Below the pieces are notes generated by a model. It was not told where the DNA came from. It searched no databases and was given only the letters and a program-made list of their open reading frames with translations. Made by a program: the position numbers and the translations under genes. From the NCBI RefSeq assembly GCF_004752005.1, contig NZ_CP038493.1, forward strand, positions 3,496,302 through 3,560,301: 64,000 nucleotides of DNA, written 5' to 3'. Of this stretch, positions 45,554 to 55,611 are shown in pieces. Numbering within the stretch: position 1 is the stretch's first letter; each line of letters opens with the position of its first letter. Source of the stretch: Thalassotalea sp. HSM 43. GTDB lineage: Bacteria > Pseudomonadota > Gammaproteobacteria > Enterobacterales > Alteromonadaceae.

Positions 45554-46537
45554 TTATTTTTGCTTATTTTTAAGCTGTTCTAATTGTTGTTTTTTTTGTT
45601 GGCGACGTTGCTCAATTTGTTGCTGCATCGCACCGCCTATGTGCTGTTCGCCACGTTCACTGGCAAGCGCCATTTGACGTTGACGTTCGGCATAACGCGC
45701 ACGTTGCTGTTCACTGGTTTTATCGAAACAATGGTGACAGCTTACGCCTTTAACGTATTCTTCGCGCTGCATGTCTTCTTCGGTGATTGGCAAACGGCAT
45801 GCGTGACATTGATCATAAGCGCTGCGCTCTAGATCGTGATTTACCGCGACGCGATCATCAAAAACAAAGCAATCGCCTTGCCACATAGTTTGTTCTTTAT
45901 CTACGTCTTCAAGGTACTGTAAAATACCACCTTCTAGGTGATACACCTCATCGAAGCCTTGCTCTTTAAGGTACGCGGTAGACTTTTCGCAGCGGATACC
46001 GCCGGTACAATACATGGCAACTTTCTTGTGTTTTTGTGGGTCAAGATTGTCTTCAACGTATTGTGGGAATTCACGGAACGAATCGGTATTTGGGTTGATA
46101 GCGCCTTTAAAGGTACCGATCTCAATTTCATAATCGTTACGGGTATCAATAAGCAACACTTCAGGATCACTGATTAGCTCATTCCATTGTTCAGGTTTTA
46201 CATAGGTGCCAACAACTTGTTTTGGGTCGATACCTTGTACGCCCATGGTAACGATTTCTTTTTTAAGCTTTACCTTAGTGCGTTTGAATGGCGCTTTATC
46301 GGTGAAGGATTCTTTGAAAGAAATTGGCTCAAGGCCTAAATCGTTATTTAGAAAAGAAAGTAGGGCATCGATACCAGCTCTTGAACCAGCAACAGTACCA
46401 TTGATACCTTCTTGCGCTAATAACAAAGTACCAACGACTTGGTTATCTAGCATGGCTTGTAAAAGCTGTGGTTTGATTTCCTGGTAGTTTTCCAGGGTGA
46501 CGAATTTGTACAAAGCACAAACAACGTACTTGCTCAT
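45554..46537 (-). CDS. trhO: tRNA uridine(34) hydroxylase (rhodanese family)
   Basis: Oxygen-dependent hydroxylation of U34 in tRNA, a step toward 5-(carboxy)methoxyuridine. The 327-residue protein (ATG 46537, GAGGAAA upstream) has an N-terminal acylphosphatase-like domain ([20 protein letters not shown]), a rhodanese domain at about 125-220 with the active-site loop [16 protein letters not shown], and a C-terminal CHAC...CHHC cysteine cluster followed by a long Gln/Lys-rich helix. Also known as YceA. Confidence 0.94.
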   Translation of the reverse strand: MSKYVVCALYKFVTLENYQEIKPQLLQAMLDNQVVGTLLLAQEGINGTVAGSRAGIDALLSFLNNDLGLEPISFKESFTDKAPFKRTKVKLKKEIVTMGVQGIDPKQVVGTYVKPEQWNELISDPEVLLIDTRNDYEIEIGTFKGAINPNTDSFREFPQYVEDNLDPQKHKKVAMYCTGGIRCEKSTAYLKEQGFDEVYHLEGGILQYLEDVDKEQTMWQGDCFVFDDRVAVNHDLERSAYDQCHACRLPITEEDMQREEYVKGVSCHHCFDKTSEQQRARYAERQRQMALASERGEQHIGGAMQQQIEQRRQQKKQQLEQLKNKQK

Positions 46538-46756
46538 AATATTTCCTCGCGAGTCGGAACGTAAATCCGAAGCAATTATTGTTGACATCAATTTGCGGGT
46601 TTCCCCTGCAACGTAACATCAACACTGTAAGATTATAGTGTATTAACGCGCTGCAGAGCGATGTACAACATAGCACCCAGTCTGACAGCGGCGCCATTAT
46701 ACGGAGCCAACAGTGAAAATTCATCCACAATATTAATAGGGTTATTGTGTGGGTGT

Positions 46757-46796
46757 AAAAAGGCCAATGGCAAGCCGATAGCCGGAGCTATTGGCT
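46757..46796 (-). terminator. Probable terminator of trmO
   Basis: Minus-strand GCCAAT, which overlaps the trmO stop, pairs with ATTGGC ahead of CTTTTT, and an inner hairpin GCCAATAGC/GCTATCGGC competes. The long, bulged stem makes this less certain than the others. Confidence 0.55.
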
Positions 46797-47495
46797 AATG
46801 CTCAATACCGTGCAGTCATTACCTTGAATTTGCCAGCGAATATTTAAATCGTACAGGCTCATTCCATACTCTTGCATATCATTACTTTTCTTACGATACG
46901 CAGGGCGGGGATCTTGGCTCAATACTTGTTCGATAAAGGTTTGTAATTGCGGGTATTGTGTCGTCAATGGCGCGAGTTGTTGCAACGCGCTGTCACTAAA
47001 GCCAATGGTTAATGATGACGATTGTGCATCGGGCGCCATCTGAGAGCTGGCGTCAACCACGACATCACTGTAAGGAATGTAGGGTTTAATATCGATGATA
47101 GGCGTACCGTCGAGCAAATCCAAGCCGCTGATATCAATGGCTAGGTTGTCATTGATACGGCTGATGCCTTCGAGCTTGACCACCGACATGCCGATTGGAT
47201 TGGGTCTGTGAGTCGAGCGTGTCGCGAACACACCGGTTTTCTTGTTACCGCCAAGGCGAGGGGCTTTAACCAAAGGCTTCCAGCCACGTTCGATGGTGCC
47301 GTGAAATACAAACAACAACCATAGGTGGCTGTGTTGCTCTAAATCGCGAATAAGCTCGCTTTGGTTACAATCGAGTAAGAGTTCAATTTTACCATGGGCG
47401 GCGCTAACTAAATTGGGCTGGCGTGGAATAGCAAACTTTTCTTTGTAAGGCGAATGAATAACCGCAACCGGCGCCATATTAAAACTGTCTTGCAT
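46788..47495 (-). CDS. trmO: tRNA (t6A37) N6-methyltransferase TrmO
   Basis: SAM-dependent methylation of t6A37 in tRNA-Thr. A 235-residue protein from ATG 47495 with the TsaA/TrmO signatures PVAVIHSPYKEKFAIPRQP, FVFHGT, GVFATRSTHRPNPIGMSVVKL and GLDLLDGTPIIDIKPYIPY, and a C-terminal domain with DPRPAYRK. It begins two bases after the rcsF stop, so the two are likely cotranscribed. The longer frame starting inside rcsF is not used. Confidence 0.93.
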   Translation of the reverse strand: MQDSFNMAPVAVIHSPYKEKFAIPRQPNLVSAAHGKIELLLDCNQSELIRDLEQHSHLWLLFVFHGTIERGWKPLVKAPRLGGNKKTGVFATRSTHRPNPIGMSVVKLEGISRINDNLAIDISGLDLLDGTPIIDIKPYIPYSDVVVDASSQMAPDAQSSSLTIGFSDSALQQLAPLTTQYPQLQTFIEQVLSQDPRPAYRKKSNDMQEYGMSLYDLNIRWQIQGNDCTVLSISQ

Positions 47496-47497
47496 GG

Positions 47498-47872
47498 TTA
47501 TTTTAACTCGTATGCCTTGCCATAACAGACTTTCATTTCGATGCATTGTGGGTCTTCAACGTAAACGCAAGAGGTGAACACAACCGCTTGTGCACCAATT
47601 TGTGCTGCTTGCTCTCTCGCCAAAGTACGTGCGTCAATGTCATTGGCTGGTTTGTCGTTTGCTTTGGCTTTGCAACTGTTGCCTTCGACCAAGCCTAAAT
47701 AATTTGCTGTGTCAGGTAATGTCTGTTCAGTAAACATTTGCACATTGGTCGCGGCAAAATATTCGTCAAAGTTTTCTTTATCTATGTTGGTTTGTACATG
47801 CGGACCAAAACTACAACCTGCAATCATCAGGCTGAATATACTGGTTAGACTAAGGGAGATTATTGTTTTCAT
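47498..47872 (-). CDS. rcsF: RcsF-like outer-membrane lipoprotein
   Basis: Envelope-stress sensor lipoprotein of the Rcs system. A 124-residue protein from ATG 47872 with a lipobox (LMIAGC, lipid Cys20). The C-terminal RcsF domain has LGLVEGNSCKAK, a helix AREQAAQIGAQAVVFTSC, and CIEMKVCYGKA; the four cysteines match RcsF's two nonconsecutive disulfides. No rcsCDB genes are in the window, so signalling through Rcs cannot be confirmed; the family assignment is by pattern. Confidence 0.78.
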   Translation of the reverse strand: MKTIISLSLTSIFSLMIAGCSFGPHVQTNIDKENFDEYFAATNVQMFTEQTLPDTANYLGLVEGNSCKAKANDKPANDIDARTLAREQAAQIGAQAVVFTSCVYVEDPQCIEMKVCYGKAYELK

Positions 47873-48025
47873 TATTTTCGTTATCTTTAATAGGTCATAA
47901 ATTGTACATAAAAGTGTCATATAAATGTCACACTAGGGGCGTATCTTAGGTGATGTTAACTTTAATTGATGTTCACTCGCTGGTTTCTGTTAACTTCAAT
48001 TTCGTACCCCCCTTACAACGCCAGT

Positions 48026-48056
48026 ATGCCAGTAATTTCGGCTACTGGCATTTTTA
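48026..48056 (+). terminator. Plus-strand terminator without an obvious gene
   Basis: ATGCCAGTA and TACTGGCAT form a 9-bp stem around ATTTCGGC and are followed by TTTTATTTG on the plus strand. Both adjacent genes run on the minus strand, so it does not serve either. Confidence 0.7.
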
Positions 48057-50582
48057 TTTGTGAATATGCTTATGCAGTATTTTTTCCATATCCGCCAACA
48101 TAAACGGTTTTGAAACAAAGTCATTCATGCCCGATAAGGTACATTGCTCGATGTGTTCTTTTTGTGCATCGGCGGTTAGGGCGATGATTGGCAAATCATC
48201 AAACTGTGTATTTTCTCTAATGGTTTGCGTTGCCTGGTGGCCATCCATTTTCGGCATATGCACATCCATAAGAACCAAATGATAATGGTTGGCGTTGATA
48301 GCTGACACTGCTTGCTCACCATCTTCGACCACATCTACGGTAACACCAAGTTTTTCTAATAACCCCTTGGCGACAATTTGATTAAGCGGAAAGTCTTCGG
48401 CAAGCAACACTTTGATGCCACTAAACAAGCCAAGTTTGTGGTTGTCGGTGCTCTCATCGCCGGAGTTAGCCATGGCGTCTAAAACCCCTTGAAAGGTCAT
48501 CGGCCAATGCACATGGTGACGGTTATCACAAAATGCAAAACGATTACGTTGTTCGGTTTGGCCAAGACGAGAGATGATGATCATCTTAAACGTATGTTGC
48601 TGATATAGGCTTTGTACCTGTCGCTCCAAGGCGGCAATTTTATCGTCTTGGAGATAGCATATATCAATCAATAAGCAGGTTTTGTCGTCGTTGCTTAAAT
48701 CGGTCGTTAAGTCTGCGCTTGTGCTTGTGCTTGTGCCTGTGTCAGTGACAGTGCCTGTGTCGGTGTCGGTGTCAGTGGCAGTGTTTGAGTCCGTGTCCAT
48801 GTCCGTGTTTGATTTGGTGTTAGGGGCAGCACTTAGCTCAGCATTGGCGCTCAAATCGTTAATAAAGGTAAGTGCTATTTTATGGTGCGCACAATGTTGC
48901 GTCAGTAAGTCAATATGGTGGTTGTCGTCGGTGATCGCCAATACGCGGTTTTGCTGCAATTGTTGCGTTTTTTGTTCAAGCTCACGTTTCATTGGCACGG
49001 TGAGTGTAAAACAACTGCCGTGTCCATAGTCGGATTCAACCTCTATGGTGCCCTGCATTAAACTGGCTAACTTTTGGCATATCGTTAATCCTAAGCCGGT
49101 ACCACCAAACTTTCGGGTTATCGAGTTATCAGCTTGCGAGAACGGTTTAAAAATGCGTTCTTTATGCTCTTGGGTTAACCCGATGCCAGTATCTTTGACC
49201 TTAAAATACAGATTGTCGTGGTCTTGCTCTAAACACACCATGACCACACCTTCACTGGTGAATTTGATGGCGTTTGAGGTCAGGTTCATTAAGATTTGCC
49301 CGATTCTTACCGGGTCGCCATAAAAACTGCGCGCGACATTGGGCGCTATGTTAAAACGCAGTTCGAGGTTTTTATCCTCAGCGCTAATCGCCAATACGTT
49401 GGCAAGGCGATCAAATAGGCTGTTTAGTTCAAACTCGACCTTGTCTATGGTCATACGATCGCTGTCTATTTTAGAGAAATCGAGAATGTCGTTAAGAATA
49501 TCCAACAGTTGTTTCGCCGAGATCAATATTTTGTCGACATAGGCTTTGTCTTCATTTGCCAAGTCTTGGCTTTGCAGCAGTTGAGATAAGCCGATAATGC
49601 CATTCATTGGCGTGCGGATTTCATGACTCATATTGGCCAAGAACTCACCACGGGTACGATTTGCTGCTTCGGCTTGCTGCTTGGCCTTGTCGGCAATCAA
49701 GGCTTGTTGTTCGTACTTAACCAAGGTTTGTTTAATTTCATCTTGCATTTGGTTCATTGCTTTTAACAGCATATGAATGTCGGCGGCTTTACCTGAATGC
49801 TTAGGGCGATGGCTAAAATTACCTATGCCTATGTTGCGTGCGAGATCGGTAATGGTGCCTAATGGCCCCGAGATATGCTTAATGATGTAGTAGCGAATCC
49901 ACAGCAAACTGACGATGAATAAGGCTTGTAGGGATAGTTTAACCAAGCGGCCGTTCTTAATTTGTTGTTCAAGGCTCGATGTTATTTGGTAATGCCATCG
50001 GTCGTATTCTTGTTGAAAACGATCGATTTGCGCCATGAATTCACTTTTCTTTTTTAAATAGTCTTCGCCGTATAAAAGCTGCATGGCTATGTCTTTGTTT
50101 TTGACGTTATCTTGGTGGTATAGATTGACCGCCGCTTGCTCTACATCGGCTAACTCATCGCCCATTTTTACCGCATCACGCAGCAAAACTAATTGTTCTT
50201 CTGGCGCCAATAATTTCTCTATTATTCCAGCAAGAGGTTCGGTACGTTTGATGTTTTCTTCGCGTTCGGTGTGATGTTTATCCCAATAGATACTGAAATA
50301 GTGAGCAGGGCGCATGCGGTCACCGCGTCGCATTTCGATGATTTCTAGAAAATACTGATGGTAGTTTTCATCGCCGGTAACCACGTAGGTGCGCGAGGTA
50401 CGAGTTTGCTTATTCGATGAGTCGCGAACAATGGCGGCCAGTTCCATAATGGCAACACGATCGTTTTCTAAGGCGTTAAGTTGATTTGCGGTTGACTGAT
50501 AATAATAAAAAACAGCGATGTTGGCGGTGATCAGAACCAACAGGACAAGGAAGAATCGAGTAAAGTAGCTATTGATGGTCAC
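48054..50582 (-). CDS. Hybrid sensor histidine kinase with receiver domain
   Basis: An 842-residue inner-membrane kinase. TM1 is at about 8-28, then a mostly helical periplasmic sensor of about 180 residues, TM2 (about 215-234), HAMP (about 235-290), HisKA with the phosphorylated His320 in [13 protein letters not shown], and HATPase (N, G1, G2 boxes: [24 protein letters not shown]). After a degenerate region and a Thr/Asp-rich linker (about 590-623) comes a receiver domain with acceptor Asp773 ([13 protein letters not shown]). No response regulator is adjacent. Ligand unknown. Confidence 0.92.
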   Translation of the reverse strand: MTINSYFTRFFLVLLVLITANIAVFYYYQSTANQLNALENDRVAIMELAAIVRDSSNKQTRTSRTYVVTGDENYHQYFLEIIEMRRGDRMRPAHYFSIYWDKHHTEREENIKRTEPLAGIIEKLLAPEEQLVLLRDAVKMGDELADVEQAAVNLYHQDNVKNKDIAMQLLYGEDYLKKKSEFMAQIDRFQQEYDRWHYQITSSLEQQIKNGRLVKLSLQALFIVSLLWIRYYIIKHISGPLGTITDLARNIGIGNFSHRPKHSGKAADIHMLLKAMNQMQDEIKQTLVKYEQQALIADKAKQQAEAANRTRGEFLANMSHEIRTPMNGIIGLSQLLQSQDLANEDKAYVDKILISAKQLLDILNDILDFSKIDSDRMTIDKVEFELNSLFDRLANVLAISAEDKNLELRFNIAPNVARSFYGDPVRIGQILMNLTSNAIKFTSEGVVMVCLEQDHDNLYFKVKDTGIGLTQEHKERIFKPFSQADNSITRKFGGTGLGLTICQKLASLMQGTIEVESDYGHGSCFTLTVPMKRELEQKTQQLQQNRVLAITDDNHHIDLLTQHCAHHKIALTFINDLSANAELSAAPNTKSNTDMDTDSNTATDTDTDTGTVTDTGTSTSTSADLTTDLSNDDKTCLLIDICYLQDDKIAALERQVQSLYQQHTFKMIIISRLGQTEQRNRFAFCDNRHHVHWPMTFQGVLDAMANSGDESTDNHKLGLFSGIKVLLAEDFPLNQIVAKGLLEKLGVTVDVVEDGEQAVSAINANHYHLVLMDVHMPKMDGHQATQTIRENTQFDDLPIIALTADAQKEHIEQCTLSGMNDFVSKPFMLADMEKILHKHIHK
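48713..48812. repeat. Degenerate 6-bp repeat encoding a Thr/Asp linker
   Basis: Within the kinase gene, plus-strand units of the type GTGTCN repeat about 14 times with drift. On the coding strand they give alternating Asp-Thr and Ser-Thr residues. Unit length is a multiple of three, so length changes would not break the frame. Confidence 0.75.
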
Positions 50583-50704
50583 AGCTGTCTCATAAAGGGG
50601 ATTACGACTTATTTGATTGTAACACTGACACTTTAGTTTGGCGAAAAAATGACAAAAAATATCATTAATTTATATGCTTAGCGCATTTGAAGTAAAAAAT
50701 AGGT

Positions 50705-50738
50705 AAAAAAAGACCCGGTATCATAACCGGGTCTTTTG
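50705..50738 (-). terminator. Terminator of the DUF885 gene
   Basis: Minus-strand AAAAGACCCGGTTAT and ATACCGGGTCTTTTTTT form a near-perfect stem with a T-run. Confidence 0.92.
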
Positions 50739-50760
50739 TGTTTTTATCAAAGCAGCGTGA

Positions 50761-52611
50761 TTAAGCGCCTTTTTTCTCTTTGATGTAGTTTTCCATCATG
50801 GTGTTCATGATATCCAATGGTAATGGACCGTTTTTAAGGTAAACGTCGTGGAATTCACGGATGTCAAACTTGTCACCTAACTCAGTCTTCGCCATCTCAC
50901 GCATACGTAAGATTTCAAGCATACCTACTTTGTAAGCTGTTGCTTGTGAAGGCATTACCGCATGGCGCTCTACCATTTTAACGGCGTCTGATTTGGCATT
51001 CGGCGTGTTATCAACGTAGTAAGCAAGACTTTGTTCACGAGTCCACTTCTTGGTGTGCATACCCGTATCAACAACCAAACGACATGCACGCCATAGTTCC
51101 ATCGCCAAACGACCAAAGTCTGCGTATGGGTTTTCGTACAAGCCAATTTCTTTTGGTACTAGCTCAGAATATAGACCCCAACCTTCAGAGTAAGCTGTGT
51201 AGCTACCAAATTTACGGAAAGTAGGAATACCTTCAAGCTCTTGAGAGATCGCCAATTGCATATGGTGACCTGGAATACCTTCATGATAAGCCAATGCTTC
51301 CAATTGATAGGTTGGCATTGCTTCCATATCATACAAGTTGGCGTAATAAATACCTGGACGTGAACCGTCTGGCGCAGGGCGGTTGTAGAATGCTTTACCT
51401 GCTGATTGCTCACGGAACGCTTCAACACGTTTTACCACCAAATCCGCTTTCGGCTTAACAAGAAACAGCTCGTCTAAGCGGGCTTTCATGTCATCAATCC
51501 AGAAAGTTGCTTCGTCAAGGTAGCGTTGCTTGCCTTCTTCAGTATTTGGGTAGTAGAACTGCTTGTCGGTACGCATAAACTGCATAAAGGCTTGTAAATC
51601 ACCTTTAAAACCAACTTTGTCTTTAATTTCACGCATTTCGTTATGAATGCGCGCAACTTCACTTAAACCGATTTCGTGAATTTCATCTGCGGTTAAGTTG
51701 GTTGTGGTGGTTTTTTTCAATGCTTGGTTGTAATACTCAGCACCTTCAGGGAATTTCCATGCACCGGCATCATGAGTTGATTTTGGCTCAAGCTCGATTA
51801 GGTAATCAATAAGGTGTTGGTAACCTGGCTGTACGCTTTCAAGCAATGCTTTTTCGGCGTTGGCGATTAGGTCTTTTTTACTTTCGTCAGAGATGTCTAA
51901 TTTGTCGACCTTGCCTTTAAAGTCGGCTAATAAGGTTGAGTCATCACCTTCGGTAAATGGTGCGCCAGTGATCAGGTTTTGTGAATCACGGATAACGTGA
52001 GGGAAAACGAAATCAGGGGCAATAATACCTTTTTGCTCACGAATTTTAAGCTGTTCAACCAATTGCTCCATAACGGTTTGAACGCCGTTCAAACGAGCAA
52101 CATAATCGGCTGCTTCTTTAGCGTCGCTAACAATGTGTTGATTGATCATGAATGATGGGATGTTTGAGTGAGTACCAAACATTTGATTCACAGGGTAGTT
52201 GTGATGACGCCATTTGAATCCAACAATTTGTCGCTCTAGTGATTGCTTGAACAACTGGTAGCTGATTTTTGTTTGAGCATCGAGTTTGTCATAATCAAAC
52301 TGATCAAGTGCGGCCAAACTATCTTTAGTGAACTGTAAATCATCTGCTGCACTTTCTTCGGTGAAGTCATCCCACTTATCGTAATCTTGACGAATACCTA
52401 AATAGGTTTGCGTTTGTGGTGAACGCATAACGCCGTCCATAAATACTTTTTCGAAGAACGCATTAAGGCGCTCAGATTCCGTTTGAGCCTTTTGCTCGGC
52501 TTCGACTACCGGCGCAGTTTCTACTTGTGTTGTTTGTGGCGCTGTATTATTACAAGCCGTTAGTAGGGCGCTAGATAGGGCAAGAGCCAATAAAGATTTT
52601 GTTGTTCGCAT
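50761..52611 (-). CDS. DUF885-family lipoprotein, putative metallopeptidase
   Basis: A 616-residue lipoprotein (LSSALLTACNN, lipid Cys20) of the DUF885 family. The metal site is seen as YHEGIPGHHMQLAIS (H-E-x4-H-H), with Glu in YSEGWGLYSE as the further ligand, typical of gluzincin-like enzymes. The N-terminal third is helical and covers about 50-270. Members are thought to be peptidases but substrates are rarely known. It is an isolated unit with its own terminator. Confidence 0.86.
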   Translation of the reverse strand: MRTTKSLLALALSSALLTACNNTAPQTTQVETAPVVEAEQKAQTESERLNAFFEKVFMDGVMRSPQTQTYLGIRQDYDKWDDFTEESAADDLQFTKDSLAALDQFDYDKLDAQTKISYQLFKQSLERQIVGFKWRHHNYPVNQMFGTHSNIPSFMINQHIVSDAKEAADYVARLNGVQTVMEQLVEQLKIREQKGIIAPDFVFPHVIRDSQNLITGAPFTEGDDSTLLADFKGKVDKLDISDESKKDLIANAEKALLESVQPGYQHLIDYLIELEPKSTHDAGAWKFPEGAEYYNQALKKTTTTNLTADEIHEIGLSEVARIHNEMREIKDKVGFKGDLQAFMQFMRTDKQFYYPNTEEGKQRYLDEATFWIDDMKARLDELFLVKPKADLVVKRVEAFREQSAGKAFYNRPAPDGSRPGIYYANLYDMEAMPTYQLEALAYHEGIPGHHMQLAISQELEGIPTFRKFGSYTAYSEGWGLYSELVPKEIGLYENPYADFGRLAMELWRACRLVVDTGMHTKKWTREQSLAYYVDNTPNAKSDAVKMVERHAVMPSQATAYKVGMLEILRMREMAKTELGDKFDIREFHDVYLKNGPLPLDIMNTMMENYIKEKKGA

Positions 52612-52821
52612 AATTTGACCTTTTGCTTAGATTTGGTGCCAAAGGGTGCCTTAAAAAGTAATGATTTTCAACAAATCTGTAACTATTTGATCTTAAGACT
52701 CGACCAACTACCTGATTTATACGGTGAATTGAGGTTGTTGCTGGTCATCGTTTGGCGAAATAAAGATGATTAAATAATAGGCTAAGCAGGTGTTTTAGCA
52801 TCTTTTGTTATTTTAAAAGAC

Positions 52822-52849
52822 AAAAAAGCCCGGCGATTGCCGAGCTTTA
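52822..52849 (-). terminator. Terminator of the M28 peptidase gene
   Basis: Minus-strand AAAGCTCGGC and CGCCGGGCTTTTTT pair with one G-T around AAT, with a T-run. Confidence 0.88.
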
Positions 52850-52882
52850 AATGAGGGGGCGTTGTAAAGGTTGTGGCACTCT

Positions 52883-54229
52883 TTAAAAGAATGCACCTGC
52901 GGCGCCTGCACTTTCTTTATCAATCCGTTTTGGTGTCACTTCACCGGTGAGCAATGGCATACTGGCATTTGCTAAGGTATTGATAATCAGTGTCATTTGC
53001 TCGACATCTAAGGTCTCAACTTCATCGGTCACTTTGTGATAATCCAAGTCTTTATTGATTTGCGTGCTGGAAAAGCTGTGTGCAGGCACGCCAGCTTTAG
53101 CCAAAGACGCATTGTCAGAACGATAGAACAGCTGATAAGCCGGGTAAGGGTCGGCATAAATCGTTTGTTCACCGTTGGCTTTGTTTAATAACTCACCCAG
53201 ATCAGAGCGATCAAAGCCTGTCATCCATACCTTGCCAGAGCCAAATTCAGACGCTTTACCGATCATTTCGATATTGATCATGGCAACGATTTGGTCGGTG
53301 TTAACATCATTTACGAACGCTTTAGAGCCAAGCAGGCCAGATTCTTCGGCGGTAAAACTCACAAACATGATGTTGCGTTTTAGTTCAAGCTGACCTGACT
53401 TTTGCTGGGCTGCATAATAGCGCGCAAGGTTAAGCACCGCGCTAACGCCACTGGCGTCATCGTTTGCACCGTTATAAATAACGTCTTGAGCTTCATCTAA
53501 GGCTTGGGTTGTACCAACGTGATCGTGATGCGCAGAATAGATAACATACTCATCGCTGTCGTTATTGGCTTCAAGTACGCCAACCACATTGGCTAGTGTA
53601 ACTTGGCTTTTTTCGACACTGCCCTTGGCAGCATAATTTTCTAGCGAATCGATATTGGCAATCACCATAACCAACGCTTGCTCAGCTTTCTCGGTTAATG
53701 ATTTACTGCCACGCGCTAAGTATTGTTGGTATTGCACAAATTGCGTACGATGCGCTTCATCAATCACCACTAAGGTGTTGCCACCTTGCTGATTAACGCT
53801 CGACATCGCTGCACGCAAATCATCAGCTGCAGCCACATGAACAACTTGGCTATTTTCTTTATTCAAGCTGAAATTATGACCGGCGCTAAAAGCGATATCC
53901 GCAGCATCAATAGCATTACCATTGATGCTTAGCTCAACTTGCTGTGGAGTATACACATAAAGGTTAATGGCTTGTTTGTAGCCCTTTAATTGTGCCAGAG
54001 GTTTCAATCCAGCATCTTTAAATTGATCGACGATATAATTTTCAACATCATTAATTTGCGCAGTGCCTATGGCACGTCCTTGCATCTCATCGGATGCGAG
54101 AAAACGCAAATCTTTGTCAACTTGACTGGTGTTAATCGTTGCCGCGAAAAGCGGTGAACAAAAACTGAATAATGTTGCCGATAATACGGCGAATACTGTG
54201 TTGGTTTTTACCGAACTTGTGCTCTTCAT
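52883..54229 (-). CDS. M28-family metallopeptidase (aminopeptidase)
   Basis: A 448-residue exported zinc peptidase. The signal peptide spans about 1-29 (AVLSATLFSFCSPLFAA). The metal ligands are seen as YSAHHDHVGT (HxD), GANDDASG (bridging Asp), FTAEESGLLG (catalytic Glu and ligand Glu), and DYHKVTDE near the C-terminus. A PA-type insertion lies at about 100-215. It follows yaeQ by 14 bases in direction of transcription (yaeQ first), so they may be cotranscribed. Confidence 0.88.
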   Translation of the reverse strand: MKSTSSVKTNTVFAVLSATLFSFCSPLFAATINTSQVDKDLRFLASDEMQGRAIGTAQINDVENYIVDQFKDAGLKPLAQLKGYKQAINLYVYTPQQVELSINGNAIDAADIAFSAGHNFSLNKENSQVVHVAAADDLRAAMSSVNQQGGNTLVVIDEAHRTQFVQYQQYLARGSKSLTEKAEQALVMVIANIDSLENYAAKGSVEKSQVTLANVVGVLEANNDSDEYVIYSAHHDHVGTTQALDEAQDVIYNGANDDASGVSAVLNLARYYAAQQKSGQLELKRNIMFVSFTAEESGLLGSKAFVNDVNTDQIVAMINIEMIGKASEFGSGKVWMTGFDRSDLGELLNKANGEQTIYADPYPAYQLFYRSDNASLAKAGVPAHSFSSTQINKDLDYHKVTDEVETLDVEQMTLIINTLANASMPLLTGEVTPKRIDKESAGAAGAFF

Positions 54230-54243
54230 GAGTCCTCTGAACG

Positions 54244-54780
54244 TTATTGCTTTAAAAACGTGGTGGTTACTTGCATGCTATTTTCTGCATTACTTAGCCA
54301 AATTTGACCAGTATCTATGGTGCATGTCAAATCCATAGAGCGAGCGACGTAACTTGCCATTTGTTCGCATTGGTCAGGATCAAATGCGATCACTTGCAAA
54401 TTGTCATAGCCATGCAATTTGTTTTCGATTTTTTGCCACCAGGTATCGGTGCTTGAGCGATAGGTATATATTTTTACCTGCTGGGCACTGCTGCAGGCTT
54501 TTTTGATGCGTTTTTCATCCACCTCACCAAGATCAATCCATAACAAGATTTGCTCGCTATAGTCTTTTTGCCAAATCTCTGGTTCTGAGTCTTCGCTTAA
54601 GCCTTTGGTAAAGGTTAAATCCTCATTGGCATTTAATACGTACGCGAGTAGGCGAACCATCATGCGCTTATCGGTTTCAGAAGGGTGCTGAGCGACCGTC
54701 ATCGATAGTGTCTCGTAGTAATGACGATCCATGTCGCTAACTTGTATGTGCGCTTTATTTACGGTTGCTTTTAATGCCAT
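54244..54780 (-). CDS. yaeQ: YaeQ family protein
   Basis: A 178-residue cytoplasmic protein of the YaeQ family (E. coli 181). It starts MALKATVNKAHIQVSDMDRHYYE, here cited as KATVNKAHIQVSDMDRHYYE, the family N-terminus, and has EPEIWQKDYSEQILLWIDLG. Known structures have a PD-(D/E)xK nuclease-like fold; the biological role remains unclear. It precedes the M28 peptidase gene. Confidence 0.92.
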   Translation of the reverse strand: MALKATVNKAHIQVSDMDRHYYETLSMTVAQHPSETDKRMMVRLLAYVLNANEDLTFTKGLSEDSEPEIWQKDYSEQILLWIDLGEVDEKRIKKACSSAQQVKIYTYRSSTDTWWQKIENKLHGYDNLQVIAFDPDQCEQMASYVARSMDLTCTIDTGQIWLSNAENSMQVTTTFLKQ

Positions 54781-54810
54781 GATTAGCCTGATTATTCGCT
54801 GCTATAGGAT

Positions 54811-54838
54811 AAAAAAGACCGGGCTTAGCCCGGTCTTA
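54811..54838 (-). terminator. Terminator of gloA
   Basis: Minus-strand AAGACCGGGCT and AGCCCGGTCTTTTTT form a perfect stem with a T-run, 20 bases after the gloA stop. Confidence 0.92.
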
Positions 54839-54858
54839 TCTGATTGGACTGCTTGTCC

Positions 54859-55248
54859 TTAGTGTTCTTTTGCCTGAATTAACTCAATGGCATAACCATC
54901 TGGGTCTTTTACGAAAGCGATTTCGGTGGTGCCACCTTTTACCGGGCCGGGTTCACGAGAGATGATACCGCCTAACGATTTAATCTTGTCACAAGCGGTA
55001 TAAACGTCGTCTACTTCAATGGCGATATGACCAAACGCCTCACCCATATCGTAACTATCGACACCCCAGTTATACGTTAACTCCAACACCGTCGAGTGGG
55101 CGATATCATCGTAACCTAAAAAGGCCAAGGTATAACGATATTGCTCGTTCTCTGATTGGCGCAATAGACGCATGCCTAAAACATCTTGGTAGAAACTAAT
55201 AGAACGGTCTAAATCACCGACTCTAAGCATTGTATGTAGAATACGCAT
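54859..55248 (-). CDS. gloA: Lactoylglutathione lyase (glyoxalase I)
   Basis: Converts the methylglyoxal-glutathione hemithioacetal to S-lactoylglutathione. The 129-residue protein has the family layout [47 protein letters not shown] and [11 protein letters not shown], giving metal ligands His5, Glu56, His74 and Glu122 (the bacterial, Ni-type short form). Its start lies inside a remnant of nth, whose frame it overlaps by 26 bases. Confidence 0.95.
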   Translation of the reverse strand: MRILHTMLRVGDLDRSISFYQDVLGMRLLRQSENEQYRYTLAFLGYDDIAHSTVLELTYNWGVDSYDMGEAFGHIAIEVDDVYTACDKIKSLGGIISREPGPVKGGTTEIAFVKDPDGYAIELIQAKEH

Positions 55249-55444
55249 AATAAATCCTAATCGCTGGTTTTTCTTTGAATTCGCATAAATCTTTTATGAT
55301 GCAGGCACCGCATTTGGGGTTTCTTGCTACACAAGTATAGCGCCCATGCAATATAAGCCAGTAGTGTACATCAAGTTTAAATTCTTTAGATACTACTTTT
55401 AGCAGCTTTTGTTCGACCAGATCAACATATTTACGCATTGCCAA
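55223..55444 (-). pseudogene. nth: 3' remnant of endonuclease III
   Basis: Only the C-terminal part of Nth is present. VEQKLLKVVSKEFKLD, HYWLILHGRYTC and the cluster ligands Cys-x6-Cys-x2-Cys-x5-Cys ([17 protein letters not shown]) match the last ~55 residues of E. coli Nth closely. The helix-hairpin-helix and catalytic Lys/Asp region (about 150 residues) is missing, and a TGA in frame 27 bases before the ATG at 55444 closes the frame. The tail reads past the normal end (KEKPAI) by about 12 residues into gloA. A fragment, not a working glycosylase. Confidence 0.82.
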
Positions 55445-55611
55445 AATGCGGCGATAACCGGCTCAGACTATATAAGGCTGTCAATGACAATGATAAAGAC
55501 AATGATTGGCCAGTAGAAAGATAACAAATGTCGATTAAAACCTTTGTTATCCATGTTTTATTTCAGTCTGATTGGGCAAAGCTCTGACGTTTATGAAAGC
55601 CATTTATAATA

